Shown: piece by piece, positions 49,276 through 61,061 of the stretch
Layout of the letters: every line of letters begins with the position of its first letter
Numbering within the stretch: the stretch's first letter is position 1
From: Limanda limanda
Taxonomy: Eukaryota > Chordata > Actinopteri > Pleuronectiformes > Pleuronectidae
Assembly (NCBI RefSeq): GCF_963576545.1
Contig: NC_083658.1
Span: forward strand, 10,842,428-10,906,427
DNA: 64,000 bases
Direction of reading: 5' to 3'
Translations under genes and position numbers: made by a program
Notes under the pieces: generated by a model
What the model was told of the DNA's origin: nothing
Database searches by the model: none
The model's input: the letters and a program-made list of their open reading frames with translations, nothing else

Positions 49276-52220
49276 TTGAATAGTTTGGGTTTTGAATGAC
49301 TAAATGAACAAATTTGTGAAGTGGAGCTTGCTCTGATGACTGACAGATTGACTTCAAGCCAACAGCGTTCTTGTTGCACGACTATTCAGCCTTGGATTCG
49401 GTCAATGCAGCGAATCACTTTGAATTCTGGATGATGGGGGCCTGGCTTCACTTCCTGTATTTGGGACAGCAGGTATCTCCCTCCGGCGTCGCTCCCACAG
49501 GGATGAAAAGAAAGGGAGACTCTACTGTCGGATTCACACCGGCCACTCTTGGCAGATGGGAACGTTTGGAAAATCACGTGTTTTTTCCAGCTCTCACTGC
49601 AGGGGGTAGTGGCGCCGGTGTGTGGAGGCCATCTTGGACTGCGCTCAAACAGCTAGCAGTGACTGATGGGCCCAAGGGATGTTTACCCTTGCCCGGCAGA
49701 ATAAACCCTTTTTTGAAAAAGCCTTTAGAATGTGGCCCTGTACAGCTCTGAGGAATGATGTGGGGAGTGAGCTGGGCCCAGAGCCTTAAATGGTACATAG
49801 GGCACTGGCACTCAAATGCACTGATAGCATTTAATGTGTTAAAAGACACATTCACTAATATAGTTCACCAGTTGGGTTACTTACAACTTTCTCTGACTTT
49901 TTTACCAGAATACCCTTTCAGATAAAACCTACAGAAATCAGTCCTCCTTTGTATTAAAAGCTAAAAAATAAAAGAATTATTCATCACAGACAGAACAGTT
50001 TGATCCTTCCATTCACCATGTTCTTCATATTTCATTATTTGTATCATTCCTTTTTAGTTTGCAGGGTAGTTCGTCTCAGGATAAGACGCATTTTATCACT
50101 CAGCAAGTATAATTTGTTTCCTTTTCAATAAGAAATCCTGCCAGATTTCAATGATACAAACATTAAGTAAAACATTTTCCCTTTAAAAATTGAATTCCAA
50201 AAATAATTAACTTTGACCCGGTTGCAGCAGCTCTTATGGATATCTAGTGTCCTCCCTCGACATGATGAGACCTTTCCTCAGTGGGGGATAGAAATAACCG
50301 AGGACATGGCAGCTTAATCTTTTGACCTTGTAATTTGTCAGCTCTCTACTGGGATCAAAGTTCAGCTTCATGTGTGATGGTCGCTCCAGCGTGTAGATAT
50401 AAATACTTTCCTATGCTTTCCCCTGCTTGGTCTGAACAATTTTTTAATGGATAATTTTCCGAAAGTGTTTCAGGCCAAATATGGTGGAAAGGAAGCGTTT
50501 AGAAATGGTAAATGGTGAATTTTTGGATTATATCATTAAGGACTTTCAATTCAGTCGTTTTTTCCTAACATAACCTGTAGTTTTAAATTGTTTTCACATA
50601 TCTCAAGCCTTACAACAGGTGATGAAGTTGCTTTGTGACGTTCACTGGCTCTAATATTAGCAGTTAGGGTAATATGTTTTGTTTCTAGTTTAGATTTTTT
50701 TAAAAGAAGGGAATTGACGCTGGACTTCAATGACCACAACATCAAATGAACCGCAGGGCGGCACTTGCTCATATAAAGTCTTCAGACGACACAAGTAAAG
50801 AATTTATAGTGACTTCTTCTAAGCATGTGATATTCAAAGTGCTGGGACGAGATTTGAACAATCCAAATTTATTTAAGACGCGTTTTCACGGCTCTTGTGC
50901 ATCCATCAATCTAAATCTGCTGTAGCTAACAGGTTCTCGTCCAGCTCTCTCACTGTGAGATGGTTGATAAATATCATCGGGGACCATTACAGCCTAAGTG
51001 ACAGTTGACATTTTGTGATCACAGCCATCTTAATAACAAAGAAATCTGGATCCCGTCTCCAATGTGATGTATAGCTTCAGAGGCACAGTGGGAGCTTTGT
51101 TGCTTTTATTACAACACAACGCTTATTAACATTTAAGCCTGTAAGGACACATGCTGCCTTCAAATGTACTCACTAATAATAGGATAGACGAATTGTCATC
51201 TAAGAGAAGACGTAAGGGAGGAAAAACTATTATTATCATTATTATTTTTAATTACATGAAATTGTGTGCATCCACTTAGATAGGAGCAGAATTTATTATG
51301 TTTTGCTAGTTATGTGTATAAAACAATGGCTTGTTTGAATACTCAGAGGTAAAGGGCTTAAGCAGCTAATAATTTCATCAAAATCTCAACATGATATCTG
51401 TTTGTATATAAAGAAGCTGACACAATAAAGTAATCCAAACGAAAGCAGGAGCTTCAAGATACCTATGGTGGGTGGCTTAGTTTTAATCAATATTCTGCTT
51501 CTTTTCTCACCGCAGTGTGAACCCATTCCTCTTGATGCAGTGCCCTCTCCGACCCTGAACAATCGCCGTGTAATGATACAGAGGATATGCATAAAGTGGA
51601 TAAATTAGGATCTAACAAACCTAATTCCTTCCTGTTCTTGTTGCGTAACAAATAAATGTATGCGTCCGTCCACGTGGCAAACTCACTCGGTCTTCCTCTC
51701 CAGAAAGAGCTCAGGTGACGGCAAAATTTCAAAATGCCAAGGGTCACTTTTTAAAAGATCAGCGTGGATTTTAATTGACGAATTTTCCTCGGCAAAAAAT
51801 TATTGCTGTGAGGTGGCGGTGCTGTGGACATATGATTTAATTCACTTTAATTGTCTCTGCAGTGATTAAAGGATTCTTTTTAGGAATCATTTCAAAGTGC
51901 CCCAGTATCTCACCGATGACTAATTTGGTTTTCTCCGTACTAGTGCTTGTGTCATTTCTTTTTGCAGCCCTGACACAGGCATACACACGCAACTGCTTTT
52001 TTGCATTCTATGATCTGTTTGAAAGAAGTTTTACAAGGCACCCAAACTTTTTCTTTTACTTTGAATAATGTGTTCTTAGTAATAAAACCTGGATTTAAAC
52101 ACTGCACCTACAGGGGAAGGCTTTATGTATGTCATCGTCTGCCAAACATCCACCTTCCCAACGGCCACAACTCACCCATCTCATCGAACTCCCTGCAAGA
52201 TGCTGCAAAGTGGCTATGTC

Positions 52221-52271
52221 TCAATTCGTCTAAAATATAACAATATATCAATTCTTCTAAAATATATTGTT
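52221..52271. repeat. 27 bp direct repeat overlapping an inverted repeat
   Basis: TCAATTCGTCTAAAATATA (52221-52239) recurs with one change at 52248-52266. Overlapping it, TAACAATATAT and ATATATTGTTA form a perfect 11 bp inverted repeat around a 13-base spacer. It looks like a small local duplication. Confidence 0.75.
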
Positions 52272-53054
52272 AATCTCTCAAATACTTGTCATTGATTTGC
52301 TCAAAAACAGTAGTTGACACACTGTCATCGCAAACTGCCATCTATAGCACCATACTGCTAACAAAACTTAAAGGAAAAAAAACATTGCAAAACTAGTGTC
52401 TACGATATGATACAACCGCCAATGTGCAAACCTTGCTGGAGCAGCTGGACATGAGCCTGGGGTGTCTGGCAGGCTGAGGTTAGCCGACCAGAGACACCAA
52501 GCAACAAGCTTGTGGCTGCACAGGAGAAACAAGACAGAGCACCACACACAAAGATCCATATGCCTTTTCCTCCAAGAAGGACATTATCTCACAATGCAGC
52601 TTCCAGCCACCGAATATGGGCCACTGTTTGAGTTAATCCTCACGTTGGCTGCCTCCACACTAAGTTTCCCATACTTTGGACCGCTGTCCGTTGACCTATG
52701 AGGTCATCTGGCTCAATGACCGACGCCGGTGGTAATTCTCACTGCTCTTTGTGTGACCTTTTCAGCGTGATGGACTTGTAGGTAGAGGAAGAACACGGAA
52801 TCTGGAAGAATGATGCCGTATTGATGCTTCCACCAAGTGGATAAGAGTCACTGCGAGCCACACTGTCACTTCACAAAACCGAATAGGAGATGCAGTGAAC
52901 ACGGGTCACACCCCAGCACTAAAAGTTAATATTTACATTGGAAAGCAGGGAAATTTGCCCTCCCCCTATGCATTGGGTACCAACACAACAGGAAAGCCAA
53001 GGAAAAAAAATTCCGACCATTATTTCAGGTAATTGTTTGGTCATAATACTTTAA

Positions 53055-53819
53055 AGGCCAATTTATGCCTCTCCGTTTCTTCTATTACGGACAGATAAGA
53101 TCGCCCTATCCGTCGTGAAACGCCCTCTCCGAATGCTTCGTACAGCTTTTCGTACACGTCTGATTTTTCTAACTATCCGTCTTCATGTTTGAGACCCGAC
53201 GGACCGCTCTTGACTGTGATTGGTCCGCGAACGACATAATTTCCGTATGACGTCATTTCCGTATTTCCGGACCTCAAACTTCCTGTTTACTTCCTGTTTA
53301 CTTCCATGACTTTAATTCCACTTCTATCATGACACTGTTTCTATAATACCGTCAGGTTAGAAGCAAACACTGGATAGTAGTAGTTAGTGTCGGGAGTCCC
53401 TGCTGACTGTGTGTGGAAGCTGGGGGGAGCTAGGTCCGTGTAGCTTCTAGCTACATGTAGCCTCAAGCAGATTCAAGCTGTGGAATCAGCAACACAGTTC
53501 GGAAACAAGACCGGGGAACCGCTGCGCTAAGAAACGATTACATCAGCATTTTGACCCGCTGGGTGTCACTTTATTTAGTTCTGTTAGTTGCCATGGTTCA
53601 GTGTGTGGGACGCAAGCTAACATGTCAACAGAGACACGTGGACTTCTTCTTCCCAAATGGGGTAGGCTTCTCTGAGCTCGTCTTCCGTTGCGCCACCTAT
53701 GGGTTTGGCGGTGAATTTTTTCCGGACGTAGACTGACGGAGAAGTAAAAATCAAAAAGAGTCTTTGCCCCCTGCTGAGAACTCTCCGAGAAACGGACACG
53801 TAGTAGTATATAAGAGCCT
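53055..53819. mobile_element. PIF/Harbinger-like non-autonomous element, 765 bp
   Basis: TAA flanks both sides (53052-53054 and 53820-53822), the 3 bp TWA target duplication typical of PIF/Harbinger. The left end reads AGGCCAATTTATGCCTCTCC then GTTTCT. The right end in reverse reads AGGCTCTTATATACTACTAC then GTGTCCGTTTCT, so the terminal repeats are imperfect. GC content is well above the flanks. No transposase or Myb-like frame is present. The interior carries a promoter-like cluster, listed separately. Confidence 0.65.
53219..53307. promoter_or_regulatory. CCAAT/CRE/ETS cluster inside the Harbinger-like element
   Basis: Within about 90 bp lie ATTGG (inverted CCAAT, 53219-53223), a full palindromic CRE TGACGTCA (53248-53255), three TTCCG cores (53241, 53257, 53265) and two ACTTCCTG ETS-type sites (53278 and 53289, 11 bp apart) with a third ACTTCC at 53300. 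CCAAT, CRE and ETS sites together are typical of TATA-less vertebrate promoters. No transcript or exon is visible downstream. Function is inference from motifs only. Confidence 0.4.
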
Positions 53820-53822
53820 TAA

Positions 53823-56800
53823 GTGTTGGCCCAGATTTTGATGCTGCTTGGAAAGTTTTCTTGAAAGGCATCATCGCAAAGCCCGTCTTCCCTTTCACCT
53901 CAATCTTAGAGTTCGGGTGCTCTGTGAACCTTCACCGAAAAGCCCCTTGGCTTTGAAAAGACATCACGGTACCAGCTGCCCGGGACACATTCAAAGGAAC
54001 ATGCGTCCGCCCTCATGTGTCCTATATGCCCTCCTATTATAAGCATGAAAATCTGCTCTTAGAGATATACACTTCAGTCAAGGCTGTGATTATGTATCAG
54101 CAGGTGCAGGGCGCAGGGGGAGGAAGAGGGTTATCTTCACGACTGAACGAGAACCAGATGAAGGCAAGGGAACGTCTTTCAAAATAATTCTAGCTAGGAA
54201 CTGGGGAAGATAACGAGACAATGCTCAATTGGCCTGACACTCTGAAAAAGGGGAAATTGCAGCATAATCATCAAAGAGGACTCGATACCCCTCGCAATTT
54301 ACTTTCCAGATAAGGAATCGTTGCAAATCCTCTGTTAACATACAGGCCATACATGCTGAACACACCTCCATACTCTCTTCTTTCTTAAGGTTGGAGACCA
54401 TGCCTAGCTACATTTGCATTTAAAATATTAAAATGTCTAAAGCGCGAGGACTGCTTTGATGAGCAAGTTGATGCGTTTTTAAAAGGGCCAGTGAGCTAAA
54501 GTCACGTCTTATATACATCCAGTAATGCTTTGACTTTTTCAAAGCCAACGTCAGCACCGGTCTTATCGTCCAGGATCAGTTTGTCTTGAAGTTTCAATCT
54601 AAAACACTTATGTCACCAGTACAAGACACTCTAGGGCCAACACCCAAAGGAAATCTTTGGTCAAGCGAAACCTTTTTCAACCTGGAAAAGCCTTGCTAGT
54701 TTGCCAGCACTGATATCTTGCGTCAACAAGTATTATTGCACTGGAAATCATATCAAAGGGACCAATACAGCTTGAAGTTAACTGGACTGCTGGATTCAAT
54801 GGGAAAACTTTTATTTTGTCTCTGAATTTGTGTGAAACAGCATTCTTCCTCAAACCCACCAGAAAATGCCTCATTGCAGTTCCCAGCAGGCTGTCACTCG
54901 CTCACTTCACCGAGTTACCGAGTTACCAGAGCCGCAGTCCCTTTACAATGAATTCCCTCCAAACTATTGGCACCCAGGTCCATTCTGCTGAGGTGCTACT
55001 CTAGGGTTGACAGGAAATACAGGAGGAATAACTGCAGCTGCTGTTGCCACGGCACCTTGCAGCCTAAAGATTCAAGGCTGGAGGGTAGAATATACCGCCG
55101 TGCCATATCTTACAATATCCAATAAAATAAAAGACAGTAGATTACAGTTTATCTTCCTACAGTAGCTGGTGTTGATGAAACATCCATTTTCCCCTTTTTT
55201 CTAAGGACTGCGAGAATATAAAAAGTAAAATCCTTATGTGGTGTTCTGGGGTTTGAATGTCCAGGTGAGAAAGTATAGGTTATAAAACCATAAAGCATTA
55301 TGAAATATGCACTTCAAGCCTGAGGAATACAGGTGTGAGATATTCCTGTGAGTCCAGCATTGCATTACTGGCCTATACACACAGAACAGTTTTTGTTTTT
55401 TTGGGTAAACAATGAAAAATAAGGATATATGTGAAGTGTCAAATCGTCGGATACAGGTTTACGTCTATAAGAACTCAAAATCAGTCCAACAACAAATACA
55501 AATCATTGTTAAGCTTATTTGAGTGATTATTTTAATCATTTATCAATATTCCCTGGAAGATTGTATCCCTTTTTTTCAGATTTATATCATTGAAACCTCT
55601 TTTGCTTTCCAAGGGCCGTTATGAACAATCCTAAAGCGGACCTACTACCAATCAGAGAGATGAAATGTGTTCCCAGTCACACTTTTGAGAATGTGGGGGA
55701 AGTCCACAGTCCTTCTGGGGTAAACCCATTGATGGATTATGAGAAAACTTGCCTGTGGGCACAGAGAAGTACAAGGCTTCTCCTAAATGGGAAACTACAA
55801 TGGGTGAGTGCTTTGTAGAAACAATCCGGCCACTGTTTGTCTCGGTCTTTTAAACGAGCTCTGACTTTCTAACAAGAATTATTAACTCCATTCAGACGCT
55901 TTTGGGAAATAAATAAATATTTAATTATGGTTTATTTAATTATAAGAGCATAATATTAATCCAACAGCAGAACATAGCCTGCTTCCTTGCACTTAATGAA
56001 TAAACTTAAAAGAAATCAGCTACTTTATCCATTCAACCCTCCCTCTTCAGGATACTGATTTAAACTTTATGGTTCTCATATCGACAGAACAACTATTGAA
56101 GTTGTTTTTTGACGAGTACTAGGATTTTTAAAATATTGAATCCAGATTATTTGACATGGTAAATAGGCAAAGCTTGGAGTGCTGTGATCTAAAACCCAGG
56201 GTGAATGATGAGTAATTACTTTTAATGATGCAGATCTCATATCTTCTTAAATTCATAGATTCAGGAACAACTTCATATGAGACCAATAATGACATTTACA
56301 AGATCAACGCCAATCTGTATCTTTGACTTACCAGACGGCCAAAATGATGAGCACAAAGTAGGACAGTTATGATTCACTTATTTACTCATAGAGAAATGTG
56401 TTGAATGATGACAACACCTTATAAAATTAGGGAAAGAACTAGAAACGCATTTAAGAAATCCTCCATTGAAAATGTCATCAATATTCTTTATTCTACAACT
56501 ATTTTGTACCTAAAATGTGACATTTTCTGTATGAACTTACTGACTATTTACTTGTATGTGCCATTGTATTTAGGAACATTGAATTCAATAGCATTGGTTT
56601 ATCGTAGCTTACCTAAAATGGCTAACATTCTGTTTCTGTATTCCGACCTCATGTATTCTTTGGTTTTAATTATTATTATCATTCTTGGCTACGTCAGATA
56701 GCAGTAATTTAAGTTGTTCCTTATTATACAGAAACGTCTCCAATGGATTTCCGGCCCTGAAGCTATGCATTTATTAGCATATAAAGAAAAGAGGCTCTAG

Positions 56801-57578
56801 GGCAAGAGAATCAAACACACTTTTTTTCACCTTCATCTAAAATATTGAAGCTTTTCTAAATGTTTTCATTCGTTTTCAATGCCATCCATCTTCCAAAACA
56901 GGCCCTGGGTTATTCCCATTCAACCTTTGTCAACACAGCTCTGGCAGGAGAATGAAAATGCTACTCTGAGAGAGGCAAAATCAGATATATTCAAACAAAA
57001 TCAGGTTATAAGTATTAGCCTTTAGAGTTAAAGCCTCAATAATGCATGGCTGGATAATACCAAAGCACCGCTAAATAACCTATTCATACACGCTACCCCA
57101 ATTTTATTCAAGACCATGGGAAAGGGAGAAACACATGGGCTAGACATGTCCCCCTGATTGGTAGATTTAACATTGATTTGAACACATTTAAGTGAAGGGC
57201 TCTAATCATGTGCTATTGAGTTGCTGTTGCACGGCTGATTACGAAACACATTCCAGGCCCCGGTGTTGCCTATGGGCTCAACTCCAATTGAATTAGACTG
57301 TCACATGGTTCAGACATCTCAGCCCAGCAAGAGTGTGTTCTATCTCTGACAGGGTTTTTTTTTTTTCTTTCTCAGAGACAGGTACAGTATGTGCCTTTTA
57401 ATGATGCCTGCTTCTAATTTGATGGGAATGTGCTGTAAGTGTACCGTTCAAAAGGTTGATCTCAAGACTGACATTTATAGATGGAAATAAATATGCAGCT
57501 TCCTGCGCTCTTGTCTCACATATGCCACAAGTGACCATTCTATCTTTTCCATTTAAATGAAGAAGTGGTGAGTCATAT
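53823..57578. other. No gene recognised
   Basis: About 3.8 kb of unique-looking AT-rich sequence. A small CACCGAGTTACCGAGTTACC direct repeat occurs near 54908. The plus-strand frame at 56405-56701 (98 codons) is rich in hydrophobic residues because of AT-rich codons and has no domain. Confidence 0.5.
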
Positions 57579-57770
57579 GGTAAAGGGTTTTCTATTTATA
57601 TATCGCTTCTTGTCATGTCTTGATGACCACTCAAAACGCAGTTTTACATTCACACATTGCATCTTTTAGCATTACTGTTTTGTTTTATGAGGGGCAATTT
57701 GGCATGCAGATTGGTGAGACTGGGGATCGAACTGCCGACCTTCAGGTTGGAGGATGTCCGCTCTACCCCT
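57579..57770 (-). mobile_element. tRNA-derived SINE, minus strand, diverged
   Basis: Read on the minus strand the block has GGGGTAGAGCGG (A-box region), TCCTCCAACCTGAAGGTCGG, the B box GGCAGTTCGATCCCCAG, then CTGCATGCC, GTGTGAATGT, TTTGAGTGGTCATC and GCGATATATAAATAG. This is the same family as the dimer at 9.1-9.65 kb, with more substitutions and internal loss, so it is an older copy. The 5' head is cut just beyond the A box. Confidence 0.82.
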
Positions 57771-57836
57771 GTGTCCTGCTCCATAAATATTCCGACATAC
57801 ATGAAATTGATGGTTGGGATGGAAACTGCCATGTCC

Positions 57837-58190
57837 AGAATCAGAATCTGAATGTATTTATTGCCAAGTAGGTTTACACCTACCTGGAATTTGCTCTGGT
57901 TATTGCTGCATACAATGAACATAGAAACATAAAAGCACAATAAATAAAACACACATAAGAAAAACTATAAAAAAACAACATATATTTACTCACTATTTAC
58001 TTCTTATTTACTCACTTTTCCTAATATTTATACAAAGTAACATTTATTTAGACATACACATCGATATAAAAATATATAAAAGATAAAAGATATAAAAAGT
58101 GAAATGCAAAACGCAAAACAGTAGAACAGTGTCAAGTTGCAATATGCAATGTAATGCAGTATGATATAATATAGTGTAATATGTCGCAAG
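57837..58190 (-). mobile_element. Retroelement 3' end with AGAATC repeat, antisense
   Basis: The left edge has CAGAATCAGAATCTGAATGT, then ATTTATTGCCAAGTAGGTTT, ACACCTACCTGGAATTTGCTC and GCTGCATACAATGAACATAG. This fits a common fish repeat in which a GATTCT-type tail ends a retroelement whose sense strand is the minus strand. The rest (57950-58190) is A/T-rich with repeated TATAAAA and GCAAAACGCAAAACAGTA phrases. I cannot name the LINE clade. It lies only about 65 bp from the SINE on the same strand. Confidence 0.6.
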
Positions 58191-59690
58191 AACTCTACGA
58201 GGTATCGCTGAGAACTAGCAGATTGTCATATGTGCTTTGATTGTTGTCTAGTTCGGAATCAATGTCTTAACAAGGAGCCGTTCGTGAAACCTAAACACTT
58301 AATAAACCCTGCAGTTTGTAAAATCAATAACCTGCCCATTTTACCTCGACACCCCACAAAGTACACGGCGAGTAAACACAACACAGAGGGTTTTCATCAC
58401 ATCACAAATGGTCACTTGGCTGAAAATATAGGTATTCTGGATTGTATGTCTCACGCGGACATTATTAAACACGAACACTGAGAGTGTGCAGCAAAGTGTG
58501 TTTTCCTCATTACTCCCTTTGTCGTGTAACCTGTCTTCACGCCAACAGTCGTGGCGAAATGGCAGCATCCAATATTGTCCCATGCTAAAAGTCAAATTGT
58601 GCATGTTCTAATAATAATAAATAATAAATAACACATTAATTGCATCAACGGTGGCTGCAGCAGGACTAAGCTTCTCAGGAGAGCTGCTTGCATCGTGCCT
58701 GCTTTAGCCGTCCCATTAGTAGAGCAGGGATCAAAGCAGCGGCCCAATGGTTGTGCTGGTGTAGTGGAGCCAGTGGGAAGCCAGCATGTTTGTGTATGAC
58801 GGAGGAGGAAGGGCTCTGAGGAAAGCCACATCCTCCACAGCAGGACCCTTGGGGGTGTTGTGTGTCTGCAGGGGCCTTTACAGCTGGCGTGATAACAATT
58901 TCAGCGCACAGAGCAAGATGCTTATTCTTTGTGACATTTGAAATCGATAAAAGCAGCAAGATGCATGTTGCCGGTCTATTAATTCCACATGGGTCATAAC
59001 ATGTGGTAGAGAAGTAATGCAACACGACGTATGGAATGTATTCAAATGTATTATTTATTTTTGAAATATCTAATCCAGTCGTGTCACCTCGAATGGGTTC
59101 CGTTTTTTTTAATTCGAGGGGATTTATGGTTTTTAACTACACTTATCGATGTTGTGGGAATAAAGAATAATAAGTGAAGAAGATAACAACTCCTACACGA
59201 AGCAACTAAATATATAACGGGCCTTCTCTTATTCTTATAACTCTGCATATTCAAACAAGGCTTTGAACATACTCCCAAGAATGGCCTCTCTCTCTTCTTT
59301 GTGTAGTCATGTTATTAGAGCTTTGCATTTTACTGCCTGTACTTTTGACAACTTTCTCCCCCCCCGCTCCGTTCTGATGTTTCCCTTGCTAATGAGAAGG
59401 TATTGACTATTCGGAGCGAGTATTTGATGAGTCTATGGAAGCCGGAGTTTCAAGTGCAGCCACATTATTCTGTTTTCCTTGCGAGACGTCTACATGCATC
59501 AGGATGATCCATCTCCAGAGTCATTAACAAAATCACTTTAGCACGGTTCTGACAAGCCTCAGTGATTGCTGCTAATGAACTTAGCACATCACAGATAAAT
59601 CAAAGCTGAGGCAAAGACTTGGGATGTGCACAACTCAGAAAATAGCCAAACAATCCGGGGTATCTATTCTTTAGTTGGTCTGAGTTGTGT

Positions 59691-59692
<2 letters not shown>

Positions 59693-59737
<45 letters not shown>
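59693..59737. repeat. (CA)n microsatellite, about 45 bp
   Basis: About 22 uninterrupted CA units after CG. Confidence 0.95.
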
Positions 59738-59739
<2 letters not shown>

Positions 59740-60227
59740 ATACATACACAAGACATTGCCCTTTGAAAATCCACTCATCCATCAAGTAAACAAGCAGGAG
59801 ACGATGTCAAAAGCAGCTCTTTGTGTGTCACAATTTCCACACTAGGTTTATCAACACGAGCCTTATACTAACATTACATGGCTTTTTATTCCCAAGCTTT
59901 GTCACAGAGGATGAAATCGGCGTTTTCAAGGGAGCATGACTCTCTGTGGCACGGCTCCGAAAGACACCGCTCCAACATTTTTCTGCCTAATTTACATCCG
60001 TCAGTGAACTGACAGCTGAGAGAAATGTTCCTGAACAGTGGGATGGCTGTGAGCACCGGGTGTAAGTTTAATAAACTCTCGCCGCAGACGCCCTCAGCAG
60101 AGGATGTGTAAGCATTTTGCATAAGTCGAGTGGGCCGCACGACATCTCTCCCCGTGATTTATTTCATCCCGGTATCCTGCTCGTCGTTAGCATTCTTCAT
60201 CGTCAGCATCTCCCTTTGTTGTCGGAG

Positions 60228-60241
60228 CCCCCCCCCCCCCC
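60228..60241. repeat. Poly(C) tract of 14
   Basis: Fourteen consecutive C. Confidence 0.9.
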
Positions 60242-60609
60242 GAGGCATCCCCTCTCAGCCACAGGTCTGCTTATACTAGACTGTGGTTTGCATTGGTAAA
60301 AAAAAAAAGAAGTGAGCTCAGGTGCATTCGAGCGTTTGCTGGGTGTGCGTGTAGGGTGGGGCTTCCTCACTTTCTGCTAGGGTTGCAAAGGGGCGGTAAA
60401 TTTCCGGAAACTTTCCATGGGAAGTTAAGCTCTGAAATTTTGGGAATTTTGAAGTAAAAAAAAATACGCAAATAAAACGCTGAGCAATAAAAACATCATT
60501 CAAAACTCTCTTTTAAAGATGTATGGAATGCAGCACACGCTTCACGTTGAATTTCCACCCTCCACTGTGCATTCTTCCATCACATGCACAGATAATTCCC
60601 AGCATCCTT

Positions 60610-60647
60610 CACACTACAGCAGGGCTATTGAGGCCTGCTGTAGTGTG
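60610..60647. repeat. Perfect 14 bp inverted repeat in the hAT exon 1 region
   Basis: CACACTACAGCAGG (60610-60623) and CCTGCTGTAGTGTG (60634-60647) are exact reverse complements around a 10-base loop. The hairpin ends 13 bases before the candidate splice donor. It is GC-balanced and more stable than expected by chance in this AT-rich DNA. Confidence 0.85.
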
Positions 60648-60854
60648 CAGGACTAGTCAGGTAAGTTTCGATGATATTACTGGGGGAAATATATTAGATT
60701 GTTCATCTGTTCATCTAGCCTATTTCTATTCATTTATCCATCAATTGTTAAATATTTTTACAGACGATTCCAATTGTTTGGCTAACTATTTATATCTCTG
60801 GCATTGCATTAGTGTTTTTTTACAAGCTTTTTTCTCATCTTATTCTACAGAACA

Positions 60855-61061
60855 ATGCCACGTGCACTATCTCATGTGTGGAGACATTTCACCCCAGCCA
60901 AAGTAGAAGGAAAGGCTGTGTATATTAGCAAATACTGTGCAAAGACCTATGTTAAGAATGACACAACGATGCAGAAGCATATAGTCAAGTGCCCAAAGTT
61001 TCCTCAGGACTCAAATCAGCCTATAACAAAACAAAATGTTTATATTTATTTCTGTATATGA
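60855..61061 (+). pseudogene. hAT transposase N-terminus with degenerate BED zinc finger
   Basis: The frame starts at the first ATG after a good splice acceptor. It shows W9 and F12, then K26-Y27-C28, T31, M39, H42 and C46, which fits the BED finger order of aromatic residues, Cys-x2-Cys and His-x3-Cys. The first zinc ligand expected at residue 25 is serine (codon AGC, one base from TGC), so zinc binding is probably lost. About 55 codons are recognisable, after which the frame runs into AT-rich sequence near the right end. Intact proteins of this family are several hundred residues. BED fingers bind the transposon ends, and this copy could at most encode a short DNA-binding remnant. Confidence 0.7.

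Larger units (their letters stand above)
45906..53051. other. No gene recognised; possible regulatory patch near 47130-47330
   Basis: About 7.1 kb without a supported gene or transposon. The 47130-47330 patch is GC-rich, has an octamer ATTTGCAT (47198-47205), a CCGGCGGCGGCG stretch and GTAAACA-type forkhead sites, and could be a noncoding control element. The plus-strand frame at 49371-49751 (126 codons) overlaps minus-strand frames at 49386-49577 and 49574-49855, has no domain and is not called. Confidence 0.45.
58191..60369. other. No gene recognised
   Basis: About 2.2 kb without a supported gene. The minus-strand frame at 58675-59025 (116 codons) has no domain. Simple repeats inside it are listed separately. 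Confidence 0.5.

Noticed and set aside
49371..49751. 126-codon plus-strand frame in a GC-richer patch
   Set aside because: Minus-strand frames cover the same bases and no domain is visible. A translated search would be needed to revive it.
60523..60906. 127-codon frame inside the hAT element
   Set aside because: It runs through the candidate intron (60661-60850) and reads the BED exon in another frame, so it is not the coding frame.
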